DNA of 64,000 nt from Pseudomonas sessilinigenes (GCF_003850565.1 NZ_CP027706.1:6771001-6835000), one strand, 5' to 3'. Positions 1 to 10,890 are shown, counted from the stretch's first letter. Made by a program: numbers and translations. The notes: generated by a model from the sequence alone, not told the origin.

Positions 1-866
1 CCGGCCTCGTTCAAGCGACGACTTTCAGCCAGGTACTCCTCGTCTTGCAGCGCCGCGCAAGCCGCCGCCAGGGCGAGGCTATTGACGTTGAAGGGCTGAC
101 GCACCCGATTGAGCACATCCGCCACAACTGCGGTCGAGAGCCCATAGCCGACCCGCAGGGCCGCAAGGCCATAGGCCTTGGAGAAGGTCCGCGACACCAG
201 CAGGTTCGGGTAAGCCGCCAGGAAATCCAGTCCATCGGGCAAGTCACTGCCCTCGGCGTATTCGATATAGGCCTCGTCCAGTACCACCAGCACATGGGCC
301 GGCACATCCTGGAGAAACTCGTCCAGGGACTCGGCATCGAACCAAGTCCCCGTCGGGTTGTTGGGGTTGGCAATGAACACCACCCGGGTTTGCCCATCGA
401 TAGCCCTGAGCATGGCGGGCAGGTCGTGCCCCCAGTCCTTGGCCGGGACCACCTTCGCCTGGGCACCCACCGCCTGGGTGACAATCGGGTAGACAGCAAA
501 GGCATGCTCGCTGAATACCGCGTTCAGGCCCGGGGCCAGGTAGGCGCGAGCGACCAGTTCGAGAATGTCGTTGGAGCCATTGCCCAGGGTCACCTGCTCG
601 ACCTCGATACCGCAGCGCTGGGCCAACAGGGACTTGAGAGCGAAACCGTTGCCATCCGGATAGCGGGTCAGCTCGGCCAGCTCCTCGCGGATCGCAGCCA
701 GGGCCTTGGGACTGGCACCCAGCGGGTTCTCGTTGCTCGCCAGCTTGACGATGGTCGCCGGATCGATATCCAGCTCACGGGCCAGTTCGTCCACGGGCTT
801 GCCCGGAACGTACGGCGAAAGTTGTTGCACGCCTGGCTGCGCCAGGGCGAGGAAGTCGCCACTCAT
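1..866 (-). CDS. hisC: Histidinol-phosphate aminotransferase (partial, C-terminus outside window)
   Basis: PLP enzyme of histidine biosynthesis (imidazole-acetol phosphate to L-histidinol phosphate); related enzymes also transaminate aromatic precursors, which fits its place after pheA. Reading the minus strand from an ATG at 866 gives MSGDFLALAQPGVQ..., a substrate-binding SNENPLG segment, NPNNPTG, and the PLP-lysine motif SRTFSKAYGLAALR. The frame is still open at base 1, so about 288 residues are visible and the last portion is missing. It starts 10 bases after the pheA stop, so it is probably translated from a gyrA-distal serC-pheA-hisC operon. The symbol could be hisC2, as Pseudomonas genomes usually have two copies. 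Confidence 0.93.
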   Translation of the reverse strand, partial: MSGDFLALAQPGVQQLSPYVPGKPVDELARELDIDPATIVKLASNENPLGASPKALAAIREELAELTRYPDGNGFALKSLLAQRCGIEVEQVTLGNGSNDILELVARAYLAPGLNAVFSEHAFAVYPIVTQAVGAQAKVVPAKDWGHDLPAMLRAIDGQTRVVFIANPNNPTGTWFDAESLDEFLQDVPAHVLVVLDEAYIEYAEGSDLPDGLDFLAAYPNLLVSRTFSKAYGLAALRVGYGLSTAVVADVLNRVRQPFNVNSLALAAACAALQDEEYLAESRRLNEA

Positions 867-876
867 TGTTTAAGCC

Positions 877-1971
877 TCAGAGAACCGCTTTCGGGTAGGA
901 ACCCAGCACCTTGAGTGCCACTGCTTCCTGGCTGATCTTCTCCAGCACACCCTTGACCAGCGGGTCGCGGTGGTGGCCGACGAAGTCGATGAAGAACACA
1001 TAGGTCCATTTGCCGCTACGCGAAGGACGGGTCTCGATTCGCGTCAGGTCGATACCGTTGTCGTGAAACGGCACCAGCAGCTCGTGCAATGCACCCGGCT
1101 TGTTGCTCATGGAGACGATGATCGATGTCTTGTCGTCGCCAGTCGGCGGCACCTCCTGGCTACCGATCATCAGGAAGCGCGTGGAGTTGTCCGGACGATC
1201 CTCGATCTTCTCGGCCAGACGAGTCAGGCCGTAAAGGCTCGCCGCCATGTCACCGGCGATCGCCGCCGAGTTCCATTCGCCCTTGACTCGCTTGGCCGCC
1301 TCGGCGTTGCTCGATACCGCCACACGCTCGACATTCGGATAGTGCGAGTCCAGCCACTTGCGGCACTGGGCCAGGGACTGGGCATGGGAGTAGATACGAC
1401 TGATGCTGTCGGTCTTGGTGTTCTCGCCCACCAGCAGGTGATGGTGGATACGCAACTCCACCTCACCGCAAATCACCATGTCATGCTCGAGGAAGCTATC
1501 GAGCGTGTGGTTAACCGCACCTTCGGTGGAGTTTTCCACAGGCACCACGCCAAAGTTGACGGCACCAGCCGCCACTTCGCGAAACACTTCGTCGATCGCA
1601 GCCATCGGCTTGCTGATCACCGCATGGCCGAAGTGCTTCATCGCCGCCGCCTGGGTAAAGGTCCCCTCAGGACCGAGGTACGCCACTTTCAGCGGCTGCT
1701 CGAGCGCCAGGCAAGAAGACATGATTTCACGGAACAGCCGCGCCATTTCTTCGTTGTCCAGCGGGCCCTGGTTACGCTCCATCACCCGCTTGAGAACCTG
1801 GGCCTCGCGCTCGGGACGATAAAACACCGGGGACTCGCCTTCCGTCAGGGTAGCCATCTTGACCCGGGCGACTTCCTGGGCGCACCGCGCACGCTCACTG
1901 ATCAGCTCCAGGACCTTTTCGTCCAGGGCATCAATGCGCAGGCGCAAGGCCTTGAGTTCTTGCTCAGACAT
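877..1971 (-). CDS. pheA: Bifunctional chorismate mutase/prephenate dehydratase (P-protein)
   Basis: Converts chorismate to prephenate and then phenylpyruvate for phenylalanine synthesis. The 364-residue product has three parts in order: an AroQ-type chorismate mutase helix bundle (about 1-90, LRLRIDALDEKVLELI), a prephenate dehydratase domain (about 95-270, starting AYLGPEGTFTQ), and a C-terminal ACT regulatory domain (about 280-360, SNKPGALHELL and IETRPSRSGKW) that in this family binds Phe for feedback inhibition. Length is normal for the family. Its ATG shares one base with the serC stop (TGATG on the minus strand), which implies translational coupling; hisC follows 10 bases downstream. 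Confidence 0.97.
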   Translation of the reverse strand: MSEQELKALRLRIDALDEKVLELISERARCAQEVARVKMATLTEGESPVFYRPEREAQVLKRVMERNQGPLDNEEMARLFREIMSSCLALEQPLKVAYLGPEGTFTQAAAMKHFGHAVISKPMAAIDEVFREVAAGAVNFGVVPVENSTEGAVNHTLDSFLEHDMVICGEVELRIHHHLLVGENTKTDSISRIYSHAQSLAQCRKWLDSHYPNVERVAVSSNAEAAKRVKGEWNSAAIAGDMAASLYGLTRLAEKIEDRPDNSTRFLMIGSQEVPPTGDDKTSIIVSMSNKPGALHELLVPFHDNGIDLTRIETRPSRSGKWTYVFFIDFVGHHRDPLVKGVLEKISQEAVALKVLGSYPKAVL

Positions 1972-3056
1972 CAGCCATGTTCCTTCTCGAACTCCGCCAT
2001 GTAGGCCACCAGCGCGTTGACCGCATTGATGTCCACGGCGTTGTAGATGGAAGCCCGCATGCCACCCACCGAGCGATGGCCCTTGAGGTTCAACAGGCCA
2101 CGCGCGTCCGCGCCGGCGAGGAACGGCTTGTCCAGGCGGTCATCGGCCAGGCGGAACGGTACGTTCATCCACGAACGATCGACCTTGTTGATCGGGTTGC
2201 TGTACAGGCCGCTGGCATCGATGAAGTCGTACAGGGTGCGCTGCTTGACGTCATTGAGCTTGGCAATGGCCTGCACCCCACCCTGCTCCTTGAGCCATTC
2301 GAATACCAGGCCGGACAGGTACCAGGCCAGGGTCGGCGGAGTGTTGTACATCGAACCGTTATCCGCCGCGACCTTGTAATCGAGCATGGTCGGGCACAAC
2401 GGCCGGGCACGCCCCAGCAAGTCTTCACGAATGATGTTCACCAGGATGCCGCTAGGGCCGATGTTCTTCTGCGCACCGGCATAGATCATGCCGAAGCGAG
2501 AGATATCCACAGGACGCGAGAGAATGTCGGAGGACATGTCGGCCACCAACGGAACCTCACCGGTTTCTGGAATCCAGCTGAACTCCAGGCCACCGATGGT
2601 TTCGTTCGGCGCGTAATGCACATAGGCCGCATCTTTCGACAACTGCCACTCGTCCTGCCCCGGAATCGAGAAGTAATCGTAGGGCTTGGCGCTGGCCGCC
2701 ACATTCACCTGGCCATAGCGAGAGGCTTCCTCGATGGCTTTCTGCGACCAGATGCCGGTGTCGACATAGTCGGCCTTGCCGCCTTCAGGCAACAGGTTCA
2801 GGGGAATCTGGGCAAACTGCTGGCTGGCGCCGCCTTGCAGAAACAGCACTTTATAGTTCGAGGGGATATCCAGCAGGTCACGCAGGTCCTGCTCGGCCTT
2901 GGTGGCGATGGAGACGAACTCATCGCTGCGATGGCTCATCTCCATGACCGACAGGCCCTTGCCATGCCAATCCAGCAATTCGGCCTGGGCACGCAACAGG
3001 ACAGCTTCAGGTAGCGCAGCGGGACCTGCGCAGAAGTTATAGGCTCGTTTGCTCAC
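1971..3056 (-). CDS. serC: Phosphoserine aminotransferase
   Basis: PLP enzyme that makes phosphoserine from 3-phosphohydroxypyruvate (and takes part in pyridoxal synthesis). The product shows RAYNFCAGPAALP at the N-terminus, LQGGASQQFA, and the PLP-lysine segment AGAQKNIGPSG. Both possible starts are GTG codons: 3062 gives an extra Met-Asp, 3056 gives MSKRAYNF, the usual family N-terminus and the usual length of 361 residues. I chose 3056, but 3062 is possible. The gene lies 64 bases after the gyrA stop and overlaps pheA by one base. Confidence 0.95.
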   Translation of the reverse strand: MSKRAYNFCAGPAALPEAVLLRAQAELLDWHGKGLSVMEMSHRSDEFVSIATKAEQDLRDLLDIPSNYKVLFLQGGASQQFAQIPLNLLPEGGKADYVDTGIWSQKAIEEASRYGQVNVAASAKPYDYFSIPGQDEWQLSKDAAYVHYAPNETIGGLEFSWIPETGEVPLVADMSSDILSRPVDISRFGMIYAGAQKNIGPSGILVNIIREDLLGRARPLCPTMLDYKVAADNGSMYNTPPTLAWYLSGLVFEWLKEQGGVQAIAKLNDVKQRTLYDFIDASGLYSNPINKVDRSWMNVPFRLADDRLDKPFLAGADARGLLNLKGHRSVGGMRASIYNAVDINAVNALVAYMAEFEKEHG

Positions 3057-3120
3057 ATCCACTCTCGCTATGCATTCACGGTAGCGGACAGAGCAAACAC
3101 TCTGCCCTGCTACGATTTAT

Positions 3121-5787
3121 TTAGTCTTGCGACTCTTCTTCGGCTGCGGCACCTGCCTGGCCATCGCTGGTCTCATCCGACTCGGCTGCCGTACGCTGCG
3201 CAGCTTCCTCGAAGTCACCGCCCTCCTCGCCTTCCAGCTCGTCACCCTCGATTTCCGAAGGTTCCTGCACGCGCTCAAGGCCTACCAGGGTCTCGTCGTT
3301 GGCCAGCTTGATCAGGGTCACGCCTTGGGTATTACGGCCCAGGCTCGACACTTCGTCGACACGGGTACGCACCAGGGTGCCCTGATCGGAAATCAGCATG
3401 ATCTCCTCTCCGTCCAGCACCTGCACCGCACCGACCAGACGACCGTTACGCTCGTTGCTGACCATGGCGATAACGCCCTGCCCGCCACGCTTGTACTCAG
3501 GGAACTCGGTGATGGCGGTACGCTTGCCGAAACCACGCTCGGAAGCGGTCAGGATCTGGCTGCCCTCTTCCGGAATCAACATGGAGATCAACTTCTGGCC
3601 TTCTGCCAGGCGCATGCCGCGTACGCCGCGAGCGGTACGCCCCATGGCGCGGACATCGGACTCCTTGAAGCGCGTTACCTTGCCGCCGTCGGAGAACAGC
3701 ATGACTTCACGCTCGCCATCGGTGATCGCAGCGCTGATCAACACATCGCCCTCGTCCAGTTCCAGGGCAATCAAGCCGACGCTGCGTTGACGACTGAAGG
3801 ACTCAAGCGGTGTCTTCTTCACCGTACCGTTAGCGGTAGCCATGAAGATGTAATGACCTTGGGTGTACTCCTCCACCGGCAACATGGTGGTGATGTACTC
3901 GCCATCGTCCAATGGCAGCAGGTTCACCAACGGACGGCCACGAGCCGCGCGGGAGGCTTCTGGGATCTCGTAGGTCTTGAGCCAGTACACCTTGCCCTTG
4001 CTGGAGAACAGCAACAGCGTGGTATGGCTGTTGGCGACCAGCAAGTGAGCGATGTAGTCCTCATCCTTGACGCCAGTGGCCGACTTGCCCTTGCCACCAC
4101 GGCGCTGGGCCTGGTAGGCCGCCAACGGCTGGGTCTTGGCATAGCCGCCGTGGGAAATGGTCACCACGCGCTCTTCTTCCGGAATCATGTCGCCCAGGGT
4201 CAGGTCGAGGCGCGCATCGAGAATCTCGGTGCGGCGCACATCGCCGTACTCGGCGCGAATCACTTCCAGTTCCTCACGGATCACTTCCATCAAGCGCGTA
4301 GCGCTGTTGAGGATGCGGATCAGCTCGCCGATCTGATTGAGGATCTCCTGGTACTCGGCCAGCAGCTTCTCATGCTCCAGGCCAGTCAGGCGGTGCAAGC
4401 GCAACTCCAGGATGGCTTGCGCCTGCTCCGGGGACAGGAAGTACTTGCCATCGCGCAGGCCATACTGAGGGTCGAGGTTTTCCGGACGGCACGAGTCCGC
4501 GCCAGCACGCTCCACCATGGTCATTACCGCACTCGACTCCCAAGGCGTGCTGACCAGCGCTTCCTTGGCTTCCGACGGCGTCGGCGACGCCTTGATCAGG
4601 GCAATGACCGGATCGATGTTGGACAGGGCAACCGCCTGGCCTTCGAGGATATGGCCACGCTCACGGGCCTTGCGCAGCTCGAATACGGTACGCCGGGTGA
4701 CCACTTCGCGACGATGGCGGACGAACGCTTCCAGCAGATCCTTCAAGTTGAGGATCCGCGGACGGCCATCGATCAGCGCAACGATGTTGATACCGAACAC
4801 GCTCTGCAGCTGGGTCTGGGCGTAGAGGTTATTGAGGACCACCTCCGGAACTTCGCCACGACGCAACTCGATCACCACGCGCATACCGTCCTTGTCGGAC
4901 TCATCGCGCAACTCGGTGATGCCTTCGAGCTTCTTCTCCTTGACCAGCTCGGCGATCTTCTCGATCAAGCGTGCCTTGTTGAGCTGATAAGGCAGTTCGG
5001 TAATGACGATCTGCTGGCGACCGCCGACCTTGTCGATGTCCTCGACAGTCGAGCGGGCGCGCATGTAGATACGGCCGCGACCGGTGCGATAGGCCTCGAT
5101 GATGCCTTCGCGACCGTTGATGATCGCCGCGGTCGGGAAATCCGGCCCCGGGATGTACTGCATCAGGTCATCGACCGTCAGCTCGGGGTTATCGATCAGC
5201 GCCAGGCAGCCGTCGATGACTTCGCCGAGGTTGTGCGGCGGAATGTTGGTCGCCATGCCCACGGCGATGCCGCTGGAGCCGTTGACCAACAGGTTGGGGA
5301 TCTTGGTCGGCATGACCGCGGGGATCAGTTCGGTGCCGTCGTAGTTCGGCACCCAGTCCACGGTTTCCTTGTGCAGGTCGGCCAGCAGCTCGTGCGCCAG
5401 CTTGGTCATGCGCACTTCGGTGTATCGCATGGCCGCCGCGTTGTCGCCGTCCACCGAACCGAAGTTGCCCTGGCCGTCTACCAGCAGGTAGCGCAGGGAG
5501 AATGGCTGGGCCATGCGGACAATGGTGTCGTATACAGCGGTATCGCCGTGCGGGTGATACTTACCGATCACGTCACCGACCACACGGGCAGATTTCTTGT
5601 ACGGCTTGTTCCAGTCGTTACCGAGCTCGCTCATCGCGTACAGCACACGCCGGTGCACGGGCTTCAAGCCATCGCGCGCATCAGGCAGTGCCCGCCCGAC
5701 GATTACGCTCATTGCGTAGTCGAGGTAGGACTGTTTCAGCTCGTCTTCGATATTGACCGGTAGGATTTCTTTGGCCAGTTCGCCCAT
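3121..5787 (-). CDS. gyrA: DNA gyrase subunit A
   Basis: Breakage-reunion subunit of type IIA topoisomerase that supercoils DNA with GyrB. The frame is open upstream to 5871, but ATG 5787 gives the conserved N-terminus [17 protein letters not shown] with AAGGAAT upstream, and 888 residues. Catalytic Tyr is Y122 (AAAMRYTE). The quinolone-resistance region reads GDTAVYD with Thr83 and Asp87, the pattern known for quinolone-susceptible pseudomonads. The C-terminal wrapping domain has the GyrA-box QRRGGKG near residue 570, and the tail is very acidic ([16 protein letters not shown]). serC follows 64 bases downstream. Confidence 0.98.
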   Translation of the reverse strand: MGELAKEILPVNIEDELKQSYLDYAMSVIVGRALPDARDGLKPVHRRVLYAMSELGNDWNKPYKKSARVVGDVIGKYHPHGDTAVYDTIVRMAQPFSLRYLLVDGQGNFGSVDGDNAAAMRYTEVRMTKLAHELLADLHKETVDWVPNYDGTELIPAVMPTKIPNLLVNGSSGIAVGMATNIPPHNLGEVIDGCLALIDNPELTVDDLMQYIPGPDFPTAAIINGREGIIEAYRTGRGRIYMRARSTVEDIDKVGGRQQIVITELPYQLNKARLIEKIAELVKEKKLEGITELRDESDKDGMRVVIELRRGEVPEVVLNNLYAQTQLQSVFGINIVALIDGRPRILNLKDLLEAFVRHRREVVTRRTVFELRKARERGHILEGQAVALSNIDPVIALIKASPTPSEAKEALVSTPWESSAVMTMVERAGADSCRPENLDPQYGLRDGKYFLSPEQAQAILELRLHRLTGLEHEKLLAEYQEILNQIGELIRILNSATRLMEVIREELEVIRAEYGDVRRTEILDARLDLTLGDMIPEEERVVTISHGGYAKTQPLAAYQAQRRGGKGKSATGVKDEDYIAHLLVANSHTTLLLFSSKGKVYWLKTYEIPEASRAARGRPLVNLLPLDDGEYITTMLPVEEYTQGHYIFMATANGTVKKTPLESFSRQRSVGLIALELDEGDVLISAAITDGEREVMLFSDGGKVTRFKESDVRAMGRTARGVRGMRLAEGQKLISMLIPEEGSQILTASERGFGKRTAITEFPEYKRGGQGVIAMVSNERNGRLVGAVQVLDGEEIMLISDQGTLVRTRVDEVSSLGRNTQGVTLIKLANDETLVGLERVQEPSEIEGDELEGEEGGDFEEAAQRTAAESDETSDGQAGAAAEEESQD

Positions 5788-5890
5788 GAGAAGCCTGATT
5801 CCTTTTTCTGGTGAAACTTCGCCACATCCAGACAGGACGAACGAAGCTCGCCGCTGCAGGCCTAGTGCCATGCACCGACTTACGACAAAT
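5788..5890 (-). ncRNA. gyrA 5' leader, candidate site of the Pseudomonas gyrA RNA motif
   Basis: A structured RNA called the gyrA motif is known upstream of gyrA in Pseudomonadales. The minus-strand leader just before the gyrA ATG can pair with itself (GCTTCG near 5840 with CGAAGT near 5815, and short GC-rich arms around 5850). I placed the feature from position and partial pairing only; the boundaries are approximate and a covariance-model search is needed. Confidence 0.4.
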
Positions 5891-6141
5891 CAACAAGTTA
5901 TGCCATGGATTTGCGCAGTAGAGGCGGTCGCGTCGAACCGCCTTGGAAACCGCCGGATGTTATCACAATCGCCGCCACGCACCTATCCCCCTGATGCGCA
6001 TGGAGCATAGTTAGTTGACCGGTGACCGCCTGATAAGGGACGACAGGCGCTCAGAGACCCAACTCGCCCCTATTCATGAGGTTTTTTACCCACCTGGCAG
6101 CTATTCCCACGAGCCTGAATCGACCACCTGGCTCCCAGGTC
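5891..6141. other. Non-coding stretch upstream of gyrA and downstream of mtnA
   Basis: With the gyrA leader, this makes a 354-base gap between two minus-strand genes. It must hold the gyrA promoter, but no strong -35/-10 pair stands out. A short inverted repeat (ACCTGG/CCAGGT) near 6130-6145 on the minus strand, at the end of mtnA, could help termination. I see no credible small ORF here. Confidence 0.5.
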
Positions 6142-7218
6142 TCAATGCAAGCGCTTGCGGCACATCAACTGGGCCAGCTTGGCCGCATCCGGACGCTCGA
6201 CTACGCCCTTTTCAGTGACGATCGCGTCGATCAGGTCCGCAGGTGTAACGTCGAACACCGGATTGAAGACCTCGACTTCAGGCCCCACCCGCTTGCCATC
6301 CAGCTCTAGCAGCTCCCGGGCATCGCGCTCCTCGAGGACGATGTCTTCGCCACTGGCCAGCCCCATGTCGATGCTCGAACTGGGCGCCACCACCATGAAG
6401 CGCACACCGTGATGCATGGCATTGACCGCCAGCTGGTAGGTACCGATCTTGCTGGCCACATCTCCGTTGGCAGCGATCCGGTCAGCACCGACGATCATCC
6501 AGGTCGGCCCCTTGGTCTTCATGATATGTGCCGCGGCGGAATCAGCATTCAAGGTCACGGCAATACCGTCGCCGGCCAGCTCCCAGGCCGTCAAGCGCGA
6601 GCCTTGCAGCCCAGGCCGGGTTTCATTGACATACACCCGCTCCACCATGCCTTCCAGCCACGCCGCGCGAATCACCACCAGGGCCGTGCCAAAACCACCC
6701 GTGGCAAGGCCTCCGGCATTGCTGTGGGTCAATAGCGCCTGGGGATTGCCCTGGTGCCTGCGAATCAGCTCGACCCCAAACTGGGCCATGGTCAGGTTCG
6801 CCTCGCGATCACTTTCATGAATCTCCAGGGCTTCCTGCTCCAGGGCCGCCACTGGGTCGGCACACTCCTTGACCCGCTCCAGGCGCTCGCTCATGCGATT
6901 CACCGCCCAGGAGAGGTTGAACCCGGTAGGGCGTACGTCGGCCAACCGCTGGAAATCCGCCTGCGAGGCCGCGACCCAATCGCCACCCGCGGCAAAACGC
7001 GCCCTGGCCGCCAGAACCGCGCCATAGGCCGCGCTGATGCCAATGGCCGGCGCGCCGCGCACCGCCATCGAGCCGATGGCCTCGATCACTGCGCCGACGC
7101 TGTCGCAGGCGATCCAGCGCTCCTCAAGAGGCAAGGCTCGCTGATCGAGCAGATACAGGGTGCCATCTCGCCAAGCAATGGCCTTCACCTTCTCCGCAGC
7201 CAACAGACGATCGCGCAT
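6142..7218 (-). CDS. mtnA: S-methyl-5-thioribose-1-phosphate isomerase
   Basis: Isomerises methylthioribose-1-phosphate to methylthioribulose-1-phosphate in methionine salvage; homologous to eIF2B alpha-type proteins. The 358-residue product has the family signatures [16 protein letters not shown] (about 50-65), [13 protein letters not shown] and [19 protein letters not shown]. The ATG at 7218 has a G-rich run directly upstream. It is divergent from mtaD, with 110 bases between starts, and both act in methylthioadenosine salvage. Together they suggest the deaminase branch (MTA to methylthioinosine, then phosphorolysis), whose phosphorylase is not in the window. Confidence 0.95.
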   Translation of the reverse strand: MRDRLLAAEKVKAIAWRDGTLYLLDQRALPLEERWIACDSVGAVIEAIGSMAVRGAPAIGISAAYGAVLAARARFAAGGDWVAASQADFQRLADVRPTGFNLSWAVNRMSERLERVKECADPVAALEQEALEIHESDREANLTMAQFGVELIRRHQGNPQALLTHSNAGGLATGGFGTALVVIRAAWLEGMVERVYVNETRPGLQGSRLTAWELAGDGIAVTLNADSAAAHIMKTKGPTWMIVGADRIAANGDVASKIGTYQLAVNAMHHGVRFMVVAPSSSIDMGLASGEDIVLEERDARELLELDGKRVGPEVEVFNPVFDVTPADLIDAIVTEKGVVERPDAAKLAQLMCRKRLH

Positions 7219-7328
7219 CCCTCACCCCGTACTCATGACAAAAGCCGCCGATTATAGCGATCCCCCCGCGAAGACGCTCGGGTATACTTCGCCATCCTTC
7301 TATTCGCAAAGCCCTGGACCGATCCTCG

Positions 7329-8660
7329 ATGCCGAACCGTGAAACCGCGCTCGACCTTCTGCTGCTGCCCACCTGGCTGGTGCCCGTGGAGCCAGCTGGC
7401 GTCGTGCTCAAGGAACATGGCCTGGGCATCCGCGATGGTCGCATCGCCTTCATCGGCCCACGCAGCGCAGCCCTGAAGCAGCAGGCCAGCGAAGTGCGCG
7501 AACTCCCGGGCATGCTGCTCAGCCCAGGACTGGTCAATGCCCACGGGCATGCGGCCATGACCCTGTTTCGCGGCCTGGCCGACGACCTGCCATTGATGAC
7601 CTGGCTGGAGAAGCACATCTGGCCCGCCGAAGCCAAATGGGTCGATGAGAGCTTCGTCCACGACGGCACGGACCTGGCGATCGCCGAACAGATAAAAGGC
7701 GGCATCACCTGCTTCTCCGACATGTACTTCTTTCCCAAGGTTGCCAGCGAACGCGTCCATAACAGCGGCATCCGCGCCCAGATCGCCATCCCCGTGCTGG
7801 ACTTCCCGATCCCCGGCGCCCATGACGCCGACGAAGCCATTCGCCAGGGCGTAGAACTGTTCGCCGACCTCAAGCACCACCCTCGCATCAGGATCACCTT
7901 CGGCCCTCATGCCCCCTACACCGTCGGCGATGAGAATCTGGAGAAAGTCCGGATGATCGCCGAGGAACTCGACGCCTCGATCCACATGCATGTGCATGAA
8001 ACCGCGTTCGAAGTGCAGCAGGCCATGGAGCAGCGCGGCGAACGGCCATTGGCCCGCCTTGCCCGCCTGGGACTCCTGGGACCACGCTTCCAGGCCGTTC
8101 ACATGACTCAAATCAGCGATGAGGACCTGGCTTTACTGGTAGAAACCAATACCAGTGTGATTCATTGCCCAGAATCAAACCTGAAACTGGCCAGCGGCTT
8201 CTGCCCGGTGGAGCGCCTGTGGCAAGCCGGGGTCAATGTCGCTGTCGGCACCGACGGCGCCGCCAGCAACAACGACCTCGACCTGCTGGGCGAAACCCGC
8301 ACAGCGGCGCTGCTGGCCAAGGCCGTATCGGGTTCGGCAACGGCCCTGGACGCCCATCGCGCCCTGCGCATGGCGACCCTCAACGGTGCCAGGGCCATGG
8401 GCCTGGAGACCGAGGTGGGCTCCCTGGAAATCGGCAAGGCCGCGGATCTGGTGGCATTCGACCTCTCCGGCCTGGCCCAGCAACCGATCTACGACCCGGT
8501 GTCGCAGCTGATCTACGCCACCGGTCGCGATTGCGTAGCGCACCTGTGGGTAGCCGGCAAGCAGCTGCTGGATGACCGGCAACTGACTCGGATGGATGAG
8601 CGACAACTTGGCGAAACCGCCCGCAGCTGGGGCCAACGCATCGGCGGACACGCCCAATAA
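7329..8660 (+). CDS. mtaD: 5-methylthioadenosine/S-adenosylhomocysteine deaminase (amidohydrolase)
   Basis: Zinc-dependent deaminase of the TRZ/ATZ amidohydrolase superfamily, expected to convert MTA to methylthioinosine. The 443-residue product has the metal-binding NAHGHAAM (about 69-76), the HMHVHET segment (about 219-225), HMTQ with the third His, and [12 protein letters not shown] (about 304-315) carrying the catalytic Asp. It starts 110 bases from the divergent mtnA and leads a plus-strand run into ubiG, mupP and yciK. The symbol follows the Pseudomonas orthologue (PA3170 in my memory); deamination of SAH or other nucleosides is possible. Confidence 0.92.
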   Translation: MPNRETALDLLLLPTWLVPVEPAGVVLKEHGLGIRDGRIAFIGPRSAALKQQASEVRELPGMLLSPGLVNAHGHAAMTLFRGLADDLPLMTWLEKHIWPAEAKWVDESFVHDGTDLAIAEQIKGGITCFSDMYFFPKVASERVHNSGIRAQIAIPVLDFPIPGAHDADEAIRQGVELFADLKHHPRIRITFGPHAPYTVGDENLEKVRMIAEELDASIHMHVHETAFEVQQAMEQRGERPLARLARLGLLGPRFQAVHMTQISDEDLALLVETNTSVIHCPESNLKLASGFCPVERLWQAGVNVAVGTDGAASNNDLDLLGETRTAALLAKAVSGSATALDAHRALRMATLNGARAMGLETEVGSLEIGKAADLVAFDLSGLAQQPIYDPVSQLIYATGRDCVAHLWVAGKQLLDDRQLTRMDERQLGETARSWGQRIGGHAQ

Positions 8661-8721
8661 CCCCGGCCTTGAGCTGAAGCTTGAGGCCATACAAAGATTT
8701 TTTAGCTTTGGAGCATTACCC

Positions 8722-9420
8722 ATGAGCAACGTCGACCACGCCGAAATCGCCAAGTTCGAAGCCCTGGCCCATCGCTGGTGGGATCGCGAAAGCGAGTTCA
8801 AGCCCCTGCACGACATCAACCCACTGCGAGTCAACTGGATCGACGAACGCGTCAACCTGGCCGGCAAGAAGGTCCTGGACGTCGGCTGCGGCGGCGGCAT
8901 CCTCAGCGAAGCCATGGCCCAGCGCGGCGCTACAGTCACCGGCATCGACATGGGCGAAGCCCCGCTGGCAGTTGCCCAACTGCACCAGCTGGAGTCCGGC
9001 GTCAACGTCGAATACCGGCAGATCACCGCCGAAGCCCTGGCCGAGGAAATGCCTGGAGCGTTCGACGTCGTCACCTGCCTGGAGATGCTCGAACACGTTC
9101 CCGACCCATCATCGGTGATTCACGCGTGCTTTCGCATGGTCAAGCCTGGCGGCCAGGTGTTCTTCTCCACCATCAACCGCAACCCCAAGGCCTACCTGTT
9201 CGCCATCGTCGGCGCCGAATACATCATGAAGCTGCTGCCTCGCGGCACCCACGACTTCAAGAAATTCATCCGCCCTTCCGAACTGGGTGCCTGGAGCCGC
9301 TCCGCCGGCCTGACCGTCAAGGACATCATCGGCCTGACCTACAACCCACTGACCAAGCACTACAAGCTGGCAGCGGACGTGGACGTCAACTACATGATCC
9401 AGACTTTGCGAGAGGAGTAA
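8722..9420 (+). CDS. ubiG: Ubiquinone biosynthesis O-methyltransferase
   Basis: SAM-dependent methyltransferase that carries out both O-methylations of ubiquinone synthesis at the inner membrane. The frame opens upstream inside the mtaD end, but ATG 8722 is preceded by GGAG at 8-base spacing and gives the usual N-terminus [24 protein letters not shown] motif I is [13 protein letters not shown] (about 51-63), and [11 protein letters not shown] is motif IV. At 232 residues the length is normal. It is followed three bases later by mupP. Confidence 0.96.
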   Translation: MSNVDHAEIAKFEALAHRWWDRESEFKPLHDINPLRVNWIDERVNLAGKKVLDVGCGGGILSEAMAQRGATVTGIDMGEAPLAVAQLHQLESGVNVEYRQITAEALAEEMPGAFDVVTCLEMLEHVPDPSSVIHACFRMVKPGGQVFFSTINRNPKAYLFAIVGAEYIMKLLPRGTHDFKKFIRPSELGAWSRSAGLTVKDIIGLTYNPLTKHYKLAADVDVNYMIQTLREE

Positions 9421-9423
9421 GAC

Positions 9424-10095
9424 ATGGCCATCAGAGCCGTTCTTTTCGACATGGATGGCACGCTGCTCGATACCGCACCGGATTTCATCGCCGTTTGCCA
9501 GGGCATGCGCCGCGACCGCGGCTTACCGCCCATCGCCGACCAGCACATCCGTGACGAGATTTCCGGCGGAGCCCGGGCCATGGTTGCCGTGACCTTCTCC
9601 ATGGACCCGCAATCCCCGGGTTTCGAGGAGCTGCGCCAGGAGTTTCTCGAGCGCTACCTGGAGAACTGCGCCGTGCATAGCCGGCTCTTCGATGGCATGG
9701 GCGAGCTGCTGGAAGACATCGAACGAGCGAACCTGACGTGGGGCGTGGTCACCAACAAGCCCCTGCGTTTCGCCGAGCCAATCATGCAGCAGCTGGGACT
9801 GGCCGAGCGCTCGGCCCTGCTGATCTGCCCGGATCACGTGAAAAACAGCAAGCCGGACCCCGAACCACTGACCCTTGCCTGCAAGATGCTTGATCTGGAC
9901 CCGTCCACCGTCCTGTTCGTCGGCGATGACCTGCGGGACATCGAGTCGGGTCGCGATGCTGGCACCAAGACCGCTGCCGTGACCTATGGCTACATCCACC
10001 CGGACGACAACCCCCGGCACTGGGGCGCCGACGTGGTGGTCAACCACCCACTGGAACTGCGCCAGGTCCTGGATAACGCATTGTGCAGCTGCTGA
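9424..10095 (+). CDS. mupP: N-acetylmuramic acid 6-phosphate phosphatase (HAD family)
   Basis: HAD-superfamily phosphatase of the Pseudomonas peptidoglycan recycling route, removing phosphate from MurNAc-6-P before AmgK. The 223-residue product has HAD motif [12 protein letters not shown] (Asp nucleophile about residue 9), motif II TNKP, motif III KPDPEPL and motif [13 protein letters not shown]. It starts after GAGGAG with good spacing and three bases after ubiG. General phosphoglycolate phosphatases (Gph) look similar; the ubiG-mupP-yciK order, which I recall from P. aeruginosa, favours MupP. Confidence 0.88.
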   Translation: MAIRAVLFDMDGTLLDTAPDFIAVCQGMRRDRGLPPIADQHIRDEISGGARAMVAVTFSMDPQSPGFEELRQEFLERYLENCAVHSRLFDGMGELLEDIERANLTWGVVTNKPLRFAEPIMQQLGLAERSALLICPDHVKNSKPDPEPLTLACKMLDLDPSTVLFVGDDLRDIESGRDAGTKTAAVTYGYIHPDDNPRHWGADVVVNHPLELRQVLDNALCSC

Positions 10096-10149
10096 GCCGC
10101 ACGTCCGGCCGAACGCCGGGAACGCTCCAATTTCTGTTGAGGTCCCTTT

Positions 10150-10890
10150 ATGTTTGACTACTCCGCTCGCCCCGAACTGCTCAAGGACCGGATCATCCTG
10201 GTCACCGGCGCCGGCCGCGGCATCGGTGCCGCCGCCGCCAAGACCTACGCCGCCCATGGCGCTACCCTCCTCTTGCTCGGCAAGACCGAAGCCAACCTGA
10301 CCGAGGTCTACGACGCCATCGAGGCCGCCGGGCACCCGCAACCGGCCGTGATCCCATTCAACCTGGAAACTGCCCTGCCGCATCAGTACGACGAACTGGC
10401 AGCCATGATCGAAGCCGAGTTCGGCCACCTCGACGGCCTGCTGCACAATGCGTCGATCATCGGTCCGCGTACCCCGCTGGAACAGTTGTCCGGGGAAAAC
10501 TTCATGCGAGTCATGCAAGTCAACGTCAACGCCACATTCATGCTGACCAGCACATTGCTGCCACTGCTCAAGCTGTCCCAGGACGCCTCGGTGGTCTTCA
10601 CCTCCAGCAGCGTGGGTCGCAAGGGCCGTGCCTACTGGGGCGCCTATGGCGTATCCAAGTTCGCCACCGAGGGCCTGATGCAGACCCTGGCCGACGAACT
10701 GGACACCGTGGCGCCGGTACGTGCCAACAGCATCAACCCAGGCGCGACCCGGACCAGCATGCGGGCCCAGGCCTACCCGGGCGAGAACCCCAGCAAGAAC
10801 CCGATGCCCGAAGAAATCATGCCGGTCTACCTGTACCTGATGGGCCCGGACAGCACCGGCATCAATGGCCAGGCTTTCGACGCACAATAA
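10150..10890 (+). CDS. yciK: YciK-type short-chain dehydrogenase/reductase
   Basis: NAD(P)-dependent SDR of unknown substrate. The 246-residue protein has the Rossmann motif TGAGRGIG (about 20-27), the structural LHNAS that replaces the classical NNAG, an active-site Ser in FTSSSVG, and YGVSK (Tyr-xxx-Lys). GAGG lies 8 bases before the ATG. It is last in the mtaD-ubiG-mupP-yciK run and is followed by a perfect hairpin. The name rests on family resemblance; physiological role is not known to me. Confidence 0.88.
   Translation: MFDYSARPELLKDRIILVTGAGRGIGAAAAKTYAAHGATLLLLGKTEANLTEVYDAIEAAGHPQPAVIPFNLETALPHQYDELAAMIEAEFGHLDGLLHNASIIGPRTPLEQLSGENFMRVMQVNVNATFMLTSTLLPLLKLSQDASVVFTSSSVGRKGRAYWGAYGVSKFATEGLMQTLADELDTVAPVRANSINPGATRTSMRAQAYPGENPSKNPMPEEIMPVYLYLMGPDSTGINGQAFDAQ

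Noticed and set aside
3127..5763. Long plus-strand open frame opposite gyrA
   Set aside because: Antisense to an unmistakable gyrA; no domain-like sequence.
5787..5871. Longer gyrA start at 5871
   Set aside because: The extra 28 residues are not typical of GyrA, and the ATG at 5787 gives the conserved N-terminus.
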